A DNA stretch of 64,000 bases from Knoellia sinensis KCTC 19936 (GCF_000768705.1 NZ_AVPJ01000002.1:186001-250000), one strand, 5' to 3'; shown: positions 17,655-26,178, counted from the stretch's first letter. The notes: generated by a model from the sequence alone, not told the origin. Program-made: numbers and translations.

Positions 17655-18382
17655 CCGAGAAGGCCTCGAACGAGCAGTCGCCGCCGACCCGCGCCGCACA
17701 CGGCACGCGCTGGGGCCGTGCTGCATTCGTTGCCCTGCCCGCCCTTGCGCTCATGGGCGGCACCCTCGGGATGCTCAAGTCCAACGTCATCGCCTCGCAG
17801 ATCACCGTGCAGAAGGGCACAGCCGAGTTCTCCACGGGGCGCGTCCACGGGGACGTCGTCGCGATGGGGATCGTCACCGTCCCGGTGAGCACGGGGGTGG
17901 CCGGACAGTCGACGCCGAAGCCGGTGTTGCGCACCGGATTTGCAGGCGCCAACCTCAACGGCTTCTGCTTCTCGCAGATCCAGCAGCTCGCCGGGGTCAA
18001 CTGGACGATCAAGGTCACGTCGGGCGACGACAACCCCAACACCTTCGAGTCGACCGGCAAGAACATCGTCTTCGACGTCACTGAGATCAGGGGCACGTCA
18101 GACCCCGGCATCAACCTCGACGGCCTCGTCGAGATCGGGCCACGGGCATCCTCGCTGCGGACGATCCCCGATCCCAACGACCCGACGAAGTTCCTCGACA
18201 ACCCGCTCGAGGCGCCGACCACCGGCAACTACCTCGGGATCCAGGCGTCGATCGGCGAGCTCTACCAGTTGCGCGGCAAGGTCTACGACATGCAGATCGG
18301 TGGCCCGCTCAACCTGCCGAACCTCGACATCACCGTGACCCGCAACGGCCAGACCTGCAACCAATTGCCCATCAAGAACTGA
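17651..18382 (+). CDS. DUF6230 family exported protein, third of three
   Basis: 243 residues from GTG 17651, overlapping the upstream stop. N-terminal hydrophobic segment AAFVALPALALMGGTLGML, then an extracytoplasmic part with NLNGFC in the middle and YDMQIGGPLNLPNLDI followed by the terminal Cys (GQTCNQL), the same two-cysteine pattern as the other paralogues. Last gene of the operon; a strong hairpin follows at 18403. Divergence between the three copies is large, so the duplication is old. Confidence 0.78.
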   Translation: MTEKASNEQSPPTRAAHGTRWGRAAFVALPALALMGGTLGMLKSNVIASQITVQKGTAEFSTGRVHGDVVAMGIVTVPVSTGVAGQSTPKPVLRTGFAGANLNGFCFSQIQQLAGVNWTIKVTSGDDNPNTFESTGKNIVFDVTEIRGTSDPGINLDGLVEIGPRASSLRTIPDPNDPTKFLDNPLEAPTTGNYLGIQASIGELYQLRGKVYDMQIGGPLNLPNLDITVTRNGQTCNQLPIKN

Positions 18383-18402
18383 CTCTGGTCACCAACGGCT
18401 CC

Positions 18403-18444
18403 CGCAACGTCAGCGGGAACGGCCGCTAGAGCGACCGTTGACGC
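18403..18444. terminator. bidirectional terminator hairpin
   Basis: CGCAACGTCAGCG (18403-18415) pairs perfectly over 13 bp with CGCTGACGTTGCG (18432-18444); AACGG and CCGTT inside the loop can add a second stem. It lies between the convergent DUF6230 gene (ends 18382) and helD (ends 18465), serving both. Confidence 0.75.
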
Positions 18445-18464
18445 TGACGTTGCGAGGGGGCGGG

Positions 18465-20684
18465 TCAGGTGGTGCTGGGGCGAAGGACAGTCATGCGGTG
18501 GGCGGCGCGGGTGAGCACGACATAGAGGACGCGCACCCCACCCGGCGACTCCTCGATGATGCCGTCGGGGTCGACGACCACCGTGGCGTCCCACTCAAGA
18601 CCCTTGGTCGAGAGCGGGTCGATGACCTGGACCCGTCCGTCGCCGGCGCCCTCGAGATGCGCCAACCGGTCAGCCCACCGTGTCGGCGTGATGACCGCGA
18701 TCGACCCCTCGACCTCGCCGAGCAACTCGTCGACGGCCGCCTCCGCAGCAGCCACGGGCGGCGCCTCGACAGCCCGGTCGATCGGGTCGACACCGGTCTC
18801 TCGCACGGCGGCCGGGATGTCCGCGTCGGGCACCAGCGGCAGGATCACATCGCGCGCGTAGTCGAAGATCTCACGTGCGTTGCGGTAGTTGGTGTCCATG
18901 TGGAAGCGGCGCAGTTCTTGCGACCCATAGGCCTCGCGCCGTGCCGCCAAGGCCTCGTCGAGATCCCCCCACGACGCCTGCGCGGCGTCGCCCACGACGG
19001 TCCACGACGCGTTGCGTCCCCGACGGGCCAGGGTGCGCCACTGCATGGGGGAGAGGTCTTGTGCCTCGTCGACGAGGACGTGGGCGCTGCTCGACGGGCG
19101 CTCGATGCGGCCGTGGAGGAGGCGTTCGCGGGCGTCGGTCGGGGTGATGACACTGCGGGACGACGCGTCGGGGCCGCGTCGTCCGACGCCCGCCCGCACG
19201 TCAGTCACGCCATAGGCGGACAGGTCGTCGAACTCCTCGATCTCATAGAAGCCGCGCTCCTCGGCCTCGGGCTCCTGCACCTGTCCGAGCCTCGCAGAGA
19301 CATCGTCGATGAGAGCGACGTCGGCGACCGACCACGTGCCGAGCTGGAGCGCCTCACGCATCGATCCGGCGATCGCGGCCGCCTCCTCGTGGTCGAGGAC
19401 GCCACGTGCCAGGCCGGAGGTGTGGTCGGTGTCGGCGAGAGCCAGAAGCACCTCGCGAGGGTCGATCTGCCGCCACCACGTCTGCATGAACTCGTCGACG
19501 TCGCGGGACGAGTCGAAGGCATCGAGGAACTCGTCGCGGTCGCCTTGCCGCACCGACTTCCACGCCTCCTGGGCGAGGGACTCACGGGCCTGAGCAGTGG
19601 CGAGATTGTGCTGTCCCGATCGCAGCACCTGGCGCCGGATGCGGTGCAGGACAGGCTCGTCGAGGCGGACGGCGTGCCCGTTGACGAAGACCCGGAACTG
19701 CTTCGGAGCTCCCACGGGAGGCCGTGACGCCGCACGCGAGAGCAGGCGACGAATCCGCAGTGAACCCTTGATCGCCGCCACCTCGGGCGAGTCCAGTCGC
19801 ACCGCGGTGACCCCGTCGACGAGGTCTCCGAGGGCACGCAGCGCCACGCTGTCCTCGCCGAGTGAGGGCAGCACGCGTTCGATGTAGGCCGTGTAGGCCG
19901 CGGACGGGCCGACCACGAGGATCCCGCCGGACTCGAACCGGCGACGTTCCGAATAGAGCAGGTATGCCGCACGGTGCAGCGCGACGACCGTCTTGCCGGT
20001 GCCGGGGCCGCCGGTGATCTCGGTGACGCCTCGCGAGGGGGCCCGGATCGCTTCATCCTGGTGGCGCTGGATCGTCGCGACGATGTCGCGCATCTGCCGC
20101 CCACGGGACCTGGTCAGGGCCGCGATGAGCGCGCCGTCCCCGAGGACCACGAGGTCGTCCGGCGCCTCGGGGACCATGAGGTCGTCCTCGGCGCCGACGA
20201 CCGTCGCGCCCTTGCAGCGGAGGACGCGGCGGCGGATGACGCCCATGGGGTCGACCGGGGTCGCCCGATAGAAGGCCGACGCGGCAGGGGCCCGCCAGTC
20301 GATGACCAACGGCTCGTAGTCGTCGTCGCGCACCCCGAGTCGCCCGATGTGCCGGACCTCGCGTTCGGCGGCCGGAGTCCCCATGTCGCCGAGGTCGAGT
20401 CGACCGAAGACGAGCCCTTCGTATTGCTTCTCGATCGCGGAACGGCGCTTCGCGGCGGCATACACGAGAGCGTCGCGTTCGAAGAGCCCAGTGAGCTCCT
20501 CGTCGCGGACATCCCCGGTGCGGCTCGTCCGACCGCGCGCCAGGCCCTCGGCCTCGACGTCGGCCACGCGGGACGACGCCTTCTCGAGTTCGGCGTAGAC
20601 GCGGTCGACGTGTGCCTGCTCAAACGCGATCTCGCGGGCGACGTCCGCCGTGGTGTCGGTGGCGCCGGAGCGAGTGGTCGTCAC
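18465..20684 (-). CDS. helD: HelD-like superfamily 1 helicase/ATPase (RNA polymerase recycling)
   Basis: 739 residues. The N-terminal coiled coil (IAFEQAHVDRVYAELEKASSRVADVEAE) is the secondary-channel arm of HelD proteins. Walker A GGPGTGKT is at 225-232. Later UvrD-like motifs include VDEAQDLSPMQWRTL, GDAAQAS, and STKGLEWDATVVVDPD with YVVLTRA at the C-terminus. HelD proteins remove RNA polymerase from DNA and can protect it from rifamycins. No rifamycin-associated palindrome was seen upstream. Start is GTG; the 159-bp upstream gap carries a 15-bp tandem repeat at 20795-20824. Confidence 0.9.
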   Translation of the reverse strand: MTTTRSGATDTTADVAREIAFEQAHVDRVYAELEKASSRVADVEAEGLARGRTSRTGDVRDEELTGLFERDALVYAAAKRRSAIEKQYEGLVFGRLDLGDMGTPAAEREVRHIGRLGVRDDDYEPLVIDWRAPAASAFYRATPVDPMGVIRRRVLRCKGATVVGAEDDLMVPEAPDDLVVLGDGALIAALTRSRGRQMRDIVATIQRHQDEAIRAPSRGVTEITGGPGTGKTVVALHRAAYLLYSERRRFESGGILVVGPSAAYTAYIERVLPSLGEDSVALRALGDLVDGVTAVRLDSPEVAAIKGSLRIRRLLSRAASRPPVGAPKQFRVFVNGHAVRLDEPVLHRIRRQVLRSGQHNLATAQARESLAQEAWKSVRQGDRDEFLDAFDSSRDVDEFMQTWWRQIDPREVLLALADTDHTSGLARGVLDHEEAAAIAGSMREALQLGTWSVADVALIDDVSARLGQVQEPEAEERGFYEIEEFDDLSAYGVTDVRAGVGRRGPDASSRSVITPTDARERLLHGRIERPSSSAHVLVDEAQDLSPMQWRTLARRGRNASWTVVGDAAQASWGDLDEALAARREAYGSQELRRFHMDTNYRNAREIFDYARDVILPLVPDADIPAAVRETGVDPIDRAVEAPPVAAAEAAVDELLGEVEGSIAVITPTRWADRLAHLEGAGDGRVQVIDPLSTKGLEWDATVVVDPDGIIEESPGGVRVLYVVLTRAAHRMTVLRPSTT

Positions 20685-20794
20685 GGTCGAGGCCCTCCCT
20701 GCAGAGCTGCGTGTGGTGGCCGTGTGCTCAGCACACGGAAGCGTCGAGTCTACGCGGGCGTGGCGCCCACCGAGGCCACGGCGGCCACACCTGA

Positions 20795-20824
20795 GACGGT
20801 CACACCCGCGACGGTCACACCCGC
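20795..20824 (-). repeat. 15-bp tandem repeat upstream of helD
   Basis: GACGGTCACACCCGC occurs twice in tandem (20795-20809, 20810-20824), with a diverged third copy just upstream. It lies 110-140 bp before the helD start and just beyond the end of the LuxR-type gene. It could be a binding site array for a helD regulator, or chance. Confidence 0.4.
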
Positions 20825-20843
20825 TACGTCCGCAGGGCCGAGC

Positions 20844-21836
20844 TCACAGGAAGCCGCGCCGCACCGCGTTGGTCCCGGCCTGGAAGCGGGTGGTCGCTCC
20901 GAGCTCCTCCATGATCGTGCGTACTCGACGTTCGACGGTGCGCTGCGAGATCGCGAGCTGTCGGGCAATCGTCGCGTCGCTCGCGCCGGCGGCGAGCAGA
21001 GCGATGATCTCGCCGTCGCGTTGGGTGAGCCGGTGCAGGGCCGGCCCGCTGGGGGTGCGTGGCAGAGGGGTGCTCAGCGAGAAGAGGCCGATGCACATGT
21101 CCATGAGGGCGCTGGCGAGTTGGCGCTGCTGGACATAGAGCGAACCGCCCCCGCCCGGCTCCAGGTGGCTGATGTCGATGACGGCCGCCGCGCGGTCCAC
21201 CGCGAGGACCGAGAAGGCCAGGTGGGGGGTGAGGCGCACGTCGATCCCGTCGGCACGCAGGGCCGACAGCGCGTTGAAGGCCCCCTCGACCTCGAGGATC
21301 GACTGCTCGAAGACGACGAGCCTCTCGAGGCTCGGGTGGGTCTTGGTCGGTCGCGCCGCGATGATCGACTCCGCGTGCCGGATGACGACCTGGTCCATCC
21401 GGTCGCTGCGCGCCACGAGACGGACGATGCGGCTCTCTGCCCGCCCGGAGGCGCGGAAGAAGGCCGACTCGATGTCGGCAACGCTGTCGAGCAGGGAGAC
21501 GTCCTGACTGGTGCGTGCGGTGCCCCCGGTCGAGCGGGCTTCGTAGTAGGTGTGGGCGAGCCCCTCGATGGCCGAGCGGGTGGCGCGTGCCTGTCGCTCG
21601 AGGTCGGCGGCGTAGGCGGGCAGGGTCGTGTCGGGCGGGTGGACTTCGATGACGTCCCTTCGGCTGGCGTCGATGAGCCTGCGGGACTGGAGCGATCCCA
21701 GGGCGGCCGCGACCTCCTCCTCGGAGTAGCCCTCCTGGAGCAGGAGGCTGCGGCGGGGGGCCTTGAGCCGGAGCAGGAGCATGTAGACGCGAGTGGTGAG
21801 CTCGTCACCCACAGGGCGTTCGTCCGGCACCGTCAC
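20844..21836 (-). CDS. LuxR-type transcriptional regulator with TrmB-like N-terminus
   Basis: About 330 residues. The N-terminal winged-helix-like region (TTRVYMLLLRLKAPRRSLLLQEGYSEEEVAAALGSL) resembles TrmB-type regulators, a middle region of about 200 residues is probably a sensor, and the C-terminus is a LuxR helix-turn-helix (LTQRDGEIIALLAAGASDATIARQLAISQRTVERR). The GTG at 21836 is favoured because a CTGACA-N17-TAGTCT promoter ends 6 nt before it; the frame also allows GTG 21842. Organised like the regulator at 8580-9389. Confidence 0.82.
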   Translation of the reverse strand: MTVPDERPVGDELTTRVYMLLLRLKAPRRSLLLQEGYSEEEVAAALGSLQSRRLIDASRRDVIEVHPPDTTLPAYAADLERQARATRSAIEGLAHTYYEARSTGGTARTSQDVSLLDSVADIESAFFRASGRAESRIVRLVARSDRMDQVVIRHAESIIAARPTKTHPSLERLVVFEQSILEVEGAFNALSALRADGIDVRLTPHLAFSVLAVDRAAAVIDISHLEPGGGGSLYVQQRQLASALMDMCIGLFSLSTPLPRTPSGPALHRLTQRDGEIIALLAAGASDATIARQLAISQRTVERRVRTIMEELGATTRFQAGTNAVRRGFL

Positions 21837-21842
21837 GGGCAC

Positions 21843-21871
21843 AGACTATGGCGGGATCACGACATTGTCAG
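21843..21871 (-). promoter_or_regulatory. leaderless promoter of the LuxR-type gene
   Basis: On the minus strand CTGACA (21871-21866), a 17-nt spacer and TAGTCT (21848-21843) are followed by 6 nt and GTG at 21836. Good agreement with a housekeeping promoter with transcription starting at the start codon. Confidence 0.6.
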
Positions 21872-21989
21872 GAATCCGCCGTGTCTCAGTTTGAATGAAC
21901 CATGAACGACGTGTCATGGTGGTTCACGTCGACCTCGTCGACGTTCGCGCAGAGCCCCGGTTCCCCCCAACCGTGATGGCCGCGCGGAC

Positions 21990-22050
21990 GGGCGCGGCGC
22001 ACCCGGGGGTACCCCCCTGCTCCCCGGGCGCGTCGCGCCCACACTTTTTT
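21990..22050 (+). terminator. strong intrinsic terminator upstream of purD without an upstream gene
   Basis: GGGCGCGGCGCACCCGGGG (21990-22008) pairs with CCCCGGGCGCGTCGCGCCC (22022-22040) with one G-U wobble and one mismatch over 19 bp, and TTTTTT follows at 22045-22050. This is the best Rho-independent terminator shape in the window, yet no plus-strand gene precedes it. Another hairpin lies at 21896-21926 (TGAACC/GGTTCA plus CATGA/TCATG). Either an attenuator in a longer purD leader or the end of a small RNA. Confidence 0.6.
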
Positions 22051-22125
22051 CTCGGACCCTTGGCGTATGCCGTGTGCGGACGGCCGCTTCGGCTCACCGT
22101 CTGCAGCCTGCACTTGGAGCGCATC

Positions 22126-22131
22126 TAGAGT
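22126..22131 (+). promoter_or_regulatory. -10 box of a leaderless purD promoter
   Basis: TAGAGT ends 8 nt before the purD ATG at 22140. No ribosome binding site is present between box and start. It would bypass the terminator at 21990-22050. Confidence 0.5.
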
Positions 22132-22139
22132 TGGCGCCC

Positions 22140-23420
22140 ATGAAGGTCCTCGTCATCGGTTCGGGTGCTCGTGAGCACGCCATCGTCCGCAGCCTCGTCG
22201 CCGACCAGGCGGTGGACGCCGTGATCGCCGCCCCGGGCAATCCGGGCATCGACCAGGTCGCACTCTGTGAACCCCTCGCCGACGCCACGGACGCCGCCGC
22301 CGTTCTCGCGGTGGCACAGCGCCACGAGCCTGACCTGGTCGTCATCGGCCCCGAGGCTCCGCTTGTCGCCGGTGTCGCGGATGTGTTGCGGGACAACGGC
22401 TTCGATGTCTTCGGACCATCGGCCGAGGCGGCGCGTCTCGAGGGCAGCAAGGCCTTCGCCAAGGAGGTCATGTCGGCGGCGGACGTGCCCACCGGCCTGG
22501 CGCACCTCTGCACGACGCTGGAGGAGGTCGCCGAGTCGGTGGACGCCCTGGGCTCCCCCTACGTCATCAAGGACGACGGACTGGCCGCAGGCAAGGGTGT
22601 CGTCGTCACCGAGGACCGTGAGGCCGCACTGGCCCACGCCGAGATGTGCCTCGCCAAGGACGGCGGCCGCGTCGTCGTCGAGGAGTTCCTCGACGGCCCC
22701 GAGGTGTCGCTCTTCGTCCTCAGTGACGGGGTGACCGCGCTGCCGCTCTCACCCGCGCAGGACTTCAAGCGGGTGGGGGACGACGACGCTGGACCCAACA
22801 CCGGGGGCATGGGTGCCTACAGCCCGCTGAGCTGGGCGCCCGAGAGCCTCACGGACGACCTCATGTCGCGGGTCGCTCAGCCGACGATTGACGAAATGCG
22901 ACGCCGGGGCACTCCGTTCGTCGGGGTCCTCTTCATCGGCCTGGCCATCACGTCGCGCGGTCCCCGCGTCATCGAGTTCAACGCCCGCTTCGGTGACCCC
23001 GAGACCCAGGTCGTCCTCGCGCGGCTCCTCACCCCGTTGGGCGGCCTGCTCAAGGCGGCCGCCACTCAGCGCCTTGACGACTTCCCCCGTCTCCGGTGGG
23101 CCGATGAGCACGCTGTGACCGTCGTCGTGGCCTCCCACAACTACCCGGGGACGCCGCGCACGGGTGACCCGATCGTGGGGCTCGATGACATCGCCACCGT
23201 GCCCACGGCATACGTGCTGCATGCCGGAACCGCACGAGATGGTGACGGGACCCTCGTCTCCGCCGGTGGGCGGGTGCTCTCCGTCGTCGCAACGGGCGCG
23301 GACCTGACGGAGGCTCGCGAACGCGCCTATGCCGCCGTGGACCTCATCCAGCTCGACGGCTCGCACCACCGCACTGACATCGCCCTCAAGGCTGCCCGCG
23401 GCCAGATCGCGATCAGCTGA
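22140..23420 (+). CDS. purD: phosphoribosylamine-glycine ligase
   Basis: ATP-dependent GAR synthetase joining phosphoribosylamine and glycine, step 2 of purine synthesis. 426 residues, starting MKVLVIGSGAREHAIV at ATG 22140; the frame extends upstream to 22074 but the conserved N-terminus starts here. The ATP-grasp region is clear: IKDDGLAAGKGVVV near 142-155, EEFLDGPEVSLFVL, and GPNTGGMGAYSP. The C-terminal VIEFNARFGDPETQVVL is diagnostic. It overlaps the convergent LLM gene by 8 bp at the 3' end. Confidence 0.97.
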   Translation: MKVLVIGSGAREHAIVRSLVADQAVDAVIAAPGNPGIDQVALCEPLADATDAAAVLAVAQRHEPDLVVIGPEAPLVAGVADVLRDNGFDVFGPSAEAARLEGSKAFAKEVMSAADVPTGLAHLCTTLEEVAESVDALGSPYVIKDDGLAAGKGVVVTEDREAALAHAEMCLAKDGGRVVVEEFLDGPEVSLFVLSDGVTALPLSPAQDFKRVGDDDAGPNTGGMGAYSPLSWAPESLTDDLMSRVAQPTIDEMRRRGTPFVGVLFIGLAITSRGPRVIEFNARFGDPETQVVLARLLTPLGGLLKAAATQRLDDFPRLRWADEHAVTVVVASHNYPGTPRTGDPIVGLDDIATVPTAYVLHAGTARDGDGTLVSAGGRVLSVVATGADLTEARERAYAAVDLIQLDGSHHRTDIALKAARGQIAIS

Positions 23421-24342
23421 CCTGCGGCAGGACCGTCGACGCGAACTCCTCGATGTGGTCGAGGTCCGACAGGTCGAGCACCTGGAGATAGAAGCGCGTC
23501 GCCCCGACCTCGGCGAAGCGGCCGATCCGGTCGACGATCTCGTCGGTGGAGCCCGCGAGGCCGTTGCTGCGGAGCTCGTCGACGTCGCGTGAGATGGCGT
23601 CGGCGCGGCGTCGCAGGGTGGCCTCGTCGTTGCCGACGCAGAGCACCTGCGCGACCGACAGGGTCAGCTCGTCGGGGTCGCGGCGGTGGTCCTCGCACGC
23701 GGCGCGAACGCGCGTGAACAGTTCGCCGCTCACCTCGGGGGAGTCGAACGCAGCGTTGAACTCCTCCGCATACCGCGCGGCCAACGCGGGCGTGCGCCGC
23801 TTGCCGCTGCCGCCGACGATGATCGGCACCCCGCCCGCCTGCGCAGGGGCGACGAGGCCGGGGGCGTCGGCGATCGGGTAGTGCGAGCCGTCATGGCTGA
23901 ACGTCTCACCCTGCGGCGTGGTCCACAGCCCGGTGATGACGGCGAGCTGCTCCTCGAGTCGGTCGAACCGCTCCTTCACGTCGGGGAAGTCGATCCCGTA
24001 TGCCGTGTGCTCGGCCTCGAACCATCCCGCACCTAGGCCGAGCTCGACTCGACCCCCGGACATCTGGTCGACGCCGGCGACCGCGATGGCGAGCGGTCCT
24101 GGCAGGCGGAAGGTCGCGGCGGTGACGAGCGTCCCGAGGCGGAGGCGGCTCGTGTCACGGGCGAGGCCGGCCAGCGTGATCCACGCATCGGTGGGTCCGG
24201 GAGTGCCATCGCCGCTCATGTGGAGGTAGTGGTCGGACCGGAAGAACCCGTCGAACCCGGCGTCCTCGGCGGTGCGCGCGACGGCGAGGAGATCGTCGTA
24301 GGTCGCACCCTGCTGTGGCTCGGTGAAGATCCGGAAGTCCAT
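23413..24342 (-). CDS. LLM-class F420-dependent oxidoreductase
   Basis: 309 residues of the bacterial luciferase-like TIM-barrel type. MDFRIFTEPQQGATYDDLLAVARTAEDAGFDGFFRSDHYL is the typical start; LGLGAGWFEAEHTAYGIDFP and the glycine-rich GGVPIIVGGSGKRRTPALAARYA are class signatures. It probably uses F420 rather than FMN given other F420-type genes here, but the cofactor cannot be proved from sequence. The substrate is unknown. A TAATGT box 6 nt before the ATG suggests a leaderless mRNA. Confidence 0.88.
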   Translation of the reverse strand: MDFRIFTEPQQGATYDDLLAVARTAEDAGFDGFFRSDHYLHMSGDGTPGPTDAWITLAGLARDTSRLRLGTLVTAATFRLPGPLAIAVAGVDQMSGGRVELGLGAGWFEAEHTAYGIDFPDVKERFDRLEEQLAVITGLWTTPQGETFSHDGSHYPIADAPGLVAPAQAGGVPIIVGGSGKRRTPALAARYAEEFNAAFDSPEVSGELFTRVRAACEDHRRDPDELTLSVAQVLCVGNDEATLRRRADAISRDVDELRSNGLAGSTDEIVDRIGRFAEVGATRFYLQVLDLSDLDHIEEFASTVLPQVS

Positions 24343-24348
24343 GAACCC

Positions 24349-24354
24349 ACATTA
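24349..24354 (-). promoter_or_regulatory. -10 box of leaderless LLM oxidoreductase promoter
   Basis: Minus-strand TAATGT, then GGGTTC (6 nt) and the ATG at 24342. It is divergent from and only 20 bp away from the VOC gene box, so the two promoters nearly overlap. Confidence 0.5.
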
Positions 24355-24374
24355 GGGCTGTCGGTGCCTCTCGC

Positions 24375-24380
24375 TACTTT
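24375..24380 (+). promoter_or_regulatory. -10 box of leaderless VOC gene promoter
   Basis: TACTTT followed by GGGGAG (6 nt) and the ATG at 24387. The same GGGGAG could serve as a ribosome binding site only if transcription started further upstream. Confidence 0.45.
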
Positions 24381-24386
24381 GGGGAG

Positions 24387-24830
24387 ATGGATGGGGACCC
24401 GGTGCTCGGCATCACGTTCGACTGCGTCGACGCGCAGGTGGTGGCCACGTTCTGGTGCCGAGCGCTCGGTTATGTCGAGGCGCCCCCGCCCACAGGGTGG
24501 TCCGACTGGCCGAGTTTCTTGCGCGACCATGACGTGCCCGAGGAGGAGTGGGGTGACGGGGCGGCCATCCGACCGGCGACCGGAGAGGGTCCGACGATCA
24601 GCTTCCTCAAGGTCCCGGAACCCAAATCGGTGAAGAACCGCGTGCACCTCGACGTCAAGGTCAGCGGAGGCCGCCATGTCGATCAGGAGCTGCGGCTCAC
24701 GAGGATCAGGGCCAAGGAGTCCGACCTCGTGGCCCACGGTGCGACGACTCAGCGAGAGGACGTCGTCGACGGGCACCTCGACCACCTCGTCATGACCGAT
24801 CCAGAGGGCAACGAGTTCTGCATCGCCTGA
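24387..24830 (+). CDS. VOC family (glyoxalase-like) protein
   Basis: 147 residues. One half-domain pattern GITFDCVDAQVVATFWCRALGYVEAPP at the start and LDHLVMTDPEGNEFCIA at the end are typical of the actinobacterial glyoxalase-like family. Metal-ligand candidates are the His in NRVHLDVKV and the terminal Glu in NEFC. Members range from dioxygenases to resistance proteins; no substrate can be assigned. Divergent from an F420-type oxidoreductase with a 44-bp shared promoter region. Confidence 0.85.
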   Translation: MDGDPVLGITFDCVDAQVVATFWCRALGYVEAPPPTGWSDWPSFLRDHDVPEEEWGDGAAIRPATGEGPTISFLKVPEPKSVKNRVHLDVKVSGGRHVDQELRLTRIRAKESDLVAHGATTQREDVVDGHLDHLVMTDPEGNEFCIA

Positions 24831-24856
24831 CTTTCCCCGACCAACAAGTCGTGCTG

Positions 24857-25462
24857 TCAGTCGTCGACGCCGCGGGCGGCCAGGGCCTCGCCGAGACGGT
24901 CGGCGTGCCGCAGCGACCGGACGATCAGTGGGACTGCGAAGGCGCGCGGGCTGGCGCGCAGGCCGCGGGCGTACTGCGCCTCACGTACCTCCTCGGCGAG
25001 CCCGATGACGACGTGCACCGAGCGGATGCCCAGCGCGAGCATGAGGCCGACCCGCTCGGGGTCGACGCCGAACCGACGCAGCCACCCGGCCATGCGGACG
25101 ACGACGTCGACCATCGCCGTCGTCCGTGTCGTCAGGGTGACCAGACCGGCGAGGAGGACGAGCGACACGAAGGAACCCACGACCCCGACGCCGGCCTGCC
25201 AGGACGCGAAGATCCACTGAACGGCAAACAGCGGCAACGCAATCCACGCCAGCGAGCGAACCTGACGAAGGAGGACTCGGAGCGGCAGGCACGCGACGGC
25301 ATACCCGAGGAGGACGAGCGTGAGGGCGAGTGCGACCTGCCAGGGCGACCGCCAGATGGTCAACGCGATCCCGGTCGCGAGGAGGACGAGCAGCTTGGGG
25401 CCGGCACCGACTCTGTGGATGACCGACGAGCCGGGGAGATAGAGGGGAACGGGCGCGGACAT
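24857..25462 (-). CDS. bioN: energy-coupling factor transporter transmembrane protein (BioN type)
   Basis: 201 residues, five or so transmembrane helices, starting MSAPVPLYLPGSSVIHRVGAGPK as in EcfT/BioN proteins. The coupling-helix motif EAQYARGL near residue 169 (consensus ExxxARG) contacts the ATPase. Its ATG overlaps the stop of the ATPase gene by 1 bp. It completes a three-gene BioY-BioM-BioN biotin transporter. Length is near 200, typical of the dedicated BioN group rather than the longer shared EcfT. Confidence 0.9.
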   Translation of the reverse strand: MSAPVPLYLPGSSVIHRVGAGPKLLVLLATGIALTIWRSPWQVALALTLVLLGYAVACLPLRVLLRQVRSLAWIALPLFAVQWIFASWQAGVGVVGSFVSLVLLAGLVTLTTRTTAMVDVVVRMAGWLRRFGVDPERVGLMLALGIRSVHVVIGLAEEVREAQYARGLRASPRAFAVPLIVRSLRHADRLGEALAARGVDD

Positions 25463-26157
25463 CAGCGCATCGCGAGTTCGCGGTAGGCCGCGACGGCCTC
25501 GGTGGGCTTGCCGTCGTTCGCGATTCGTCCGTCGTCGAAGACCAGCACCCGGTCGAAGCCGTCGAGCAGGTCGAGGTGGTGGGTCACGAGGACGACCTGC
25601 TGCGGGAGGTCGTCGACGAGCCGCCGGACCATCGCGGCGTTGCGGAGATCGAGCAGCGTCGTGGGTTCGTCGAGCACGAGAAGGTCCGGCTCGGTCACGA
25701 GGACGCTGGCGAGGGCGAGGAGCTGCTTCTGGCCGCCGGAGAGCAGGTGCGCCGGGTGGTCGGCGTGACCCTCGAGCCCGTATGCCGTGAGCGCGCGTCG
25801 GGTGCGCTCGTCCCGTTCCGCTCGGCTCAGGCCACGACGACGCAGGCCGAAGGCGATGTCCTCGGCGACGGTCGGCATGACGATCTGGGCATCGGGGTCG
25901 GTGAAGCAGAAGCCGACCCGGCGCCGAACCTCAGGACCGTCCCGGACGGTGTCGCGTCCGTCGATCGTCACGGTGCCGGAGTCGGGCTGGACGAGGCCGT
26001 TGAGCAGGCGCACGAACGTCGACTTGCCGGAGCCGTTGGCGCCGATGATGCCGATCCGGGGTTCGGCGAGCCTGACGCTGACGTCACGCAACACCTGCCG
26101 TCGCGTCGACCCGTCGCCGAAGGAGTGGCTGACGGACTCGACGCGGATCTCGGGCAT
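25462..26157 (-). CDS. bioM: biotin ECF transporter ATP-binding protein
   Basis: 231 residues. Walker A GANGSGKST at 39-47, signature LSGGQKQLLALASVL near 138, Walker B LLVLDEPTTLLD near 160, and His switch VTHHLDLLDGFD. Single ATPase gene, so it probably forms the homodimeric motor with BioN and the S-component BioY encoded just upstream at 26179. Gene order bioY-bioM-bioN on the minus strand with gaps of 21 bp and a 1-bp overlap indicates an operon. Confidence 0.93.
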   Translation of the reverse strand: MPEIRVESVSHSFGDGSTRRQVLRDVSVRLAEPRIGIIGANGSGKSTFVRLLNGLVQPDSGTVTIDGRDTVRDGPEVRRRVGFCFTDPDAQIVMPTVAEDIAFGLRRRGLSRAERDERTRRALTAYGLEGHADHPAHLLSGGQKQLLALASVLVTEPDLLVLDEPTTLLDLRNAAMVRRLVDDLPQQVVLVTHHLDLLDGFDRVLVFDDGRIANDGKPTEAVAAYRELAMR

Positions 26158-26178
26158 GGTGCGCGGCAGCGGAGCGGG

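Noticed and set aside
20685-20843. Rifamycin-associated element upstream of helD
   Set aside because: No 19-bp GC-rich inverted repeat of that type is visible; only a 15-bp tandem repeat occurs.
21895-22128. 77-residue frame upstream of purD
   Set aside because: Crosses a strong terminator with T-run, has no ribosome binding site and no recognisable domain; the region is better explained as a leader or small RNA.
24831-24856. Riboswitch or BirA-type operator near the biotin transporter genes
   Set aside because: The gap is at the 3' end of bioN, and the 52-bp gap upstream of bioY shows no recognisable palindrome.
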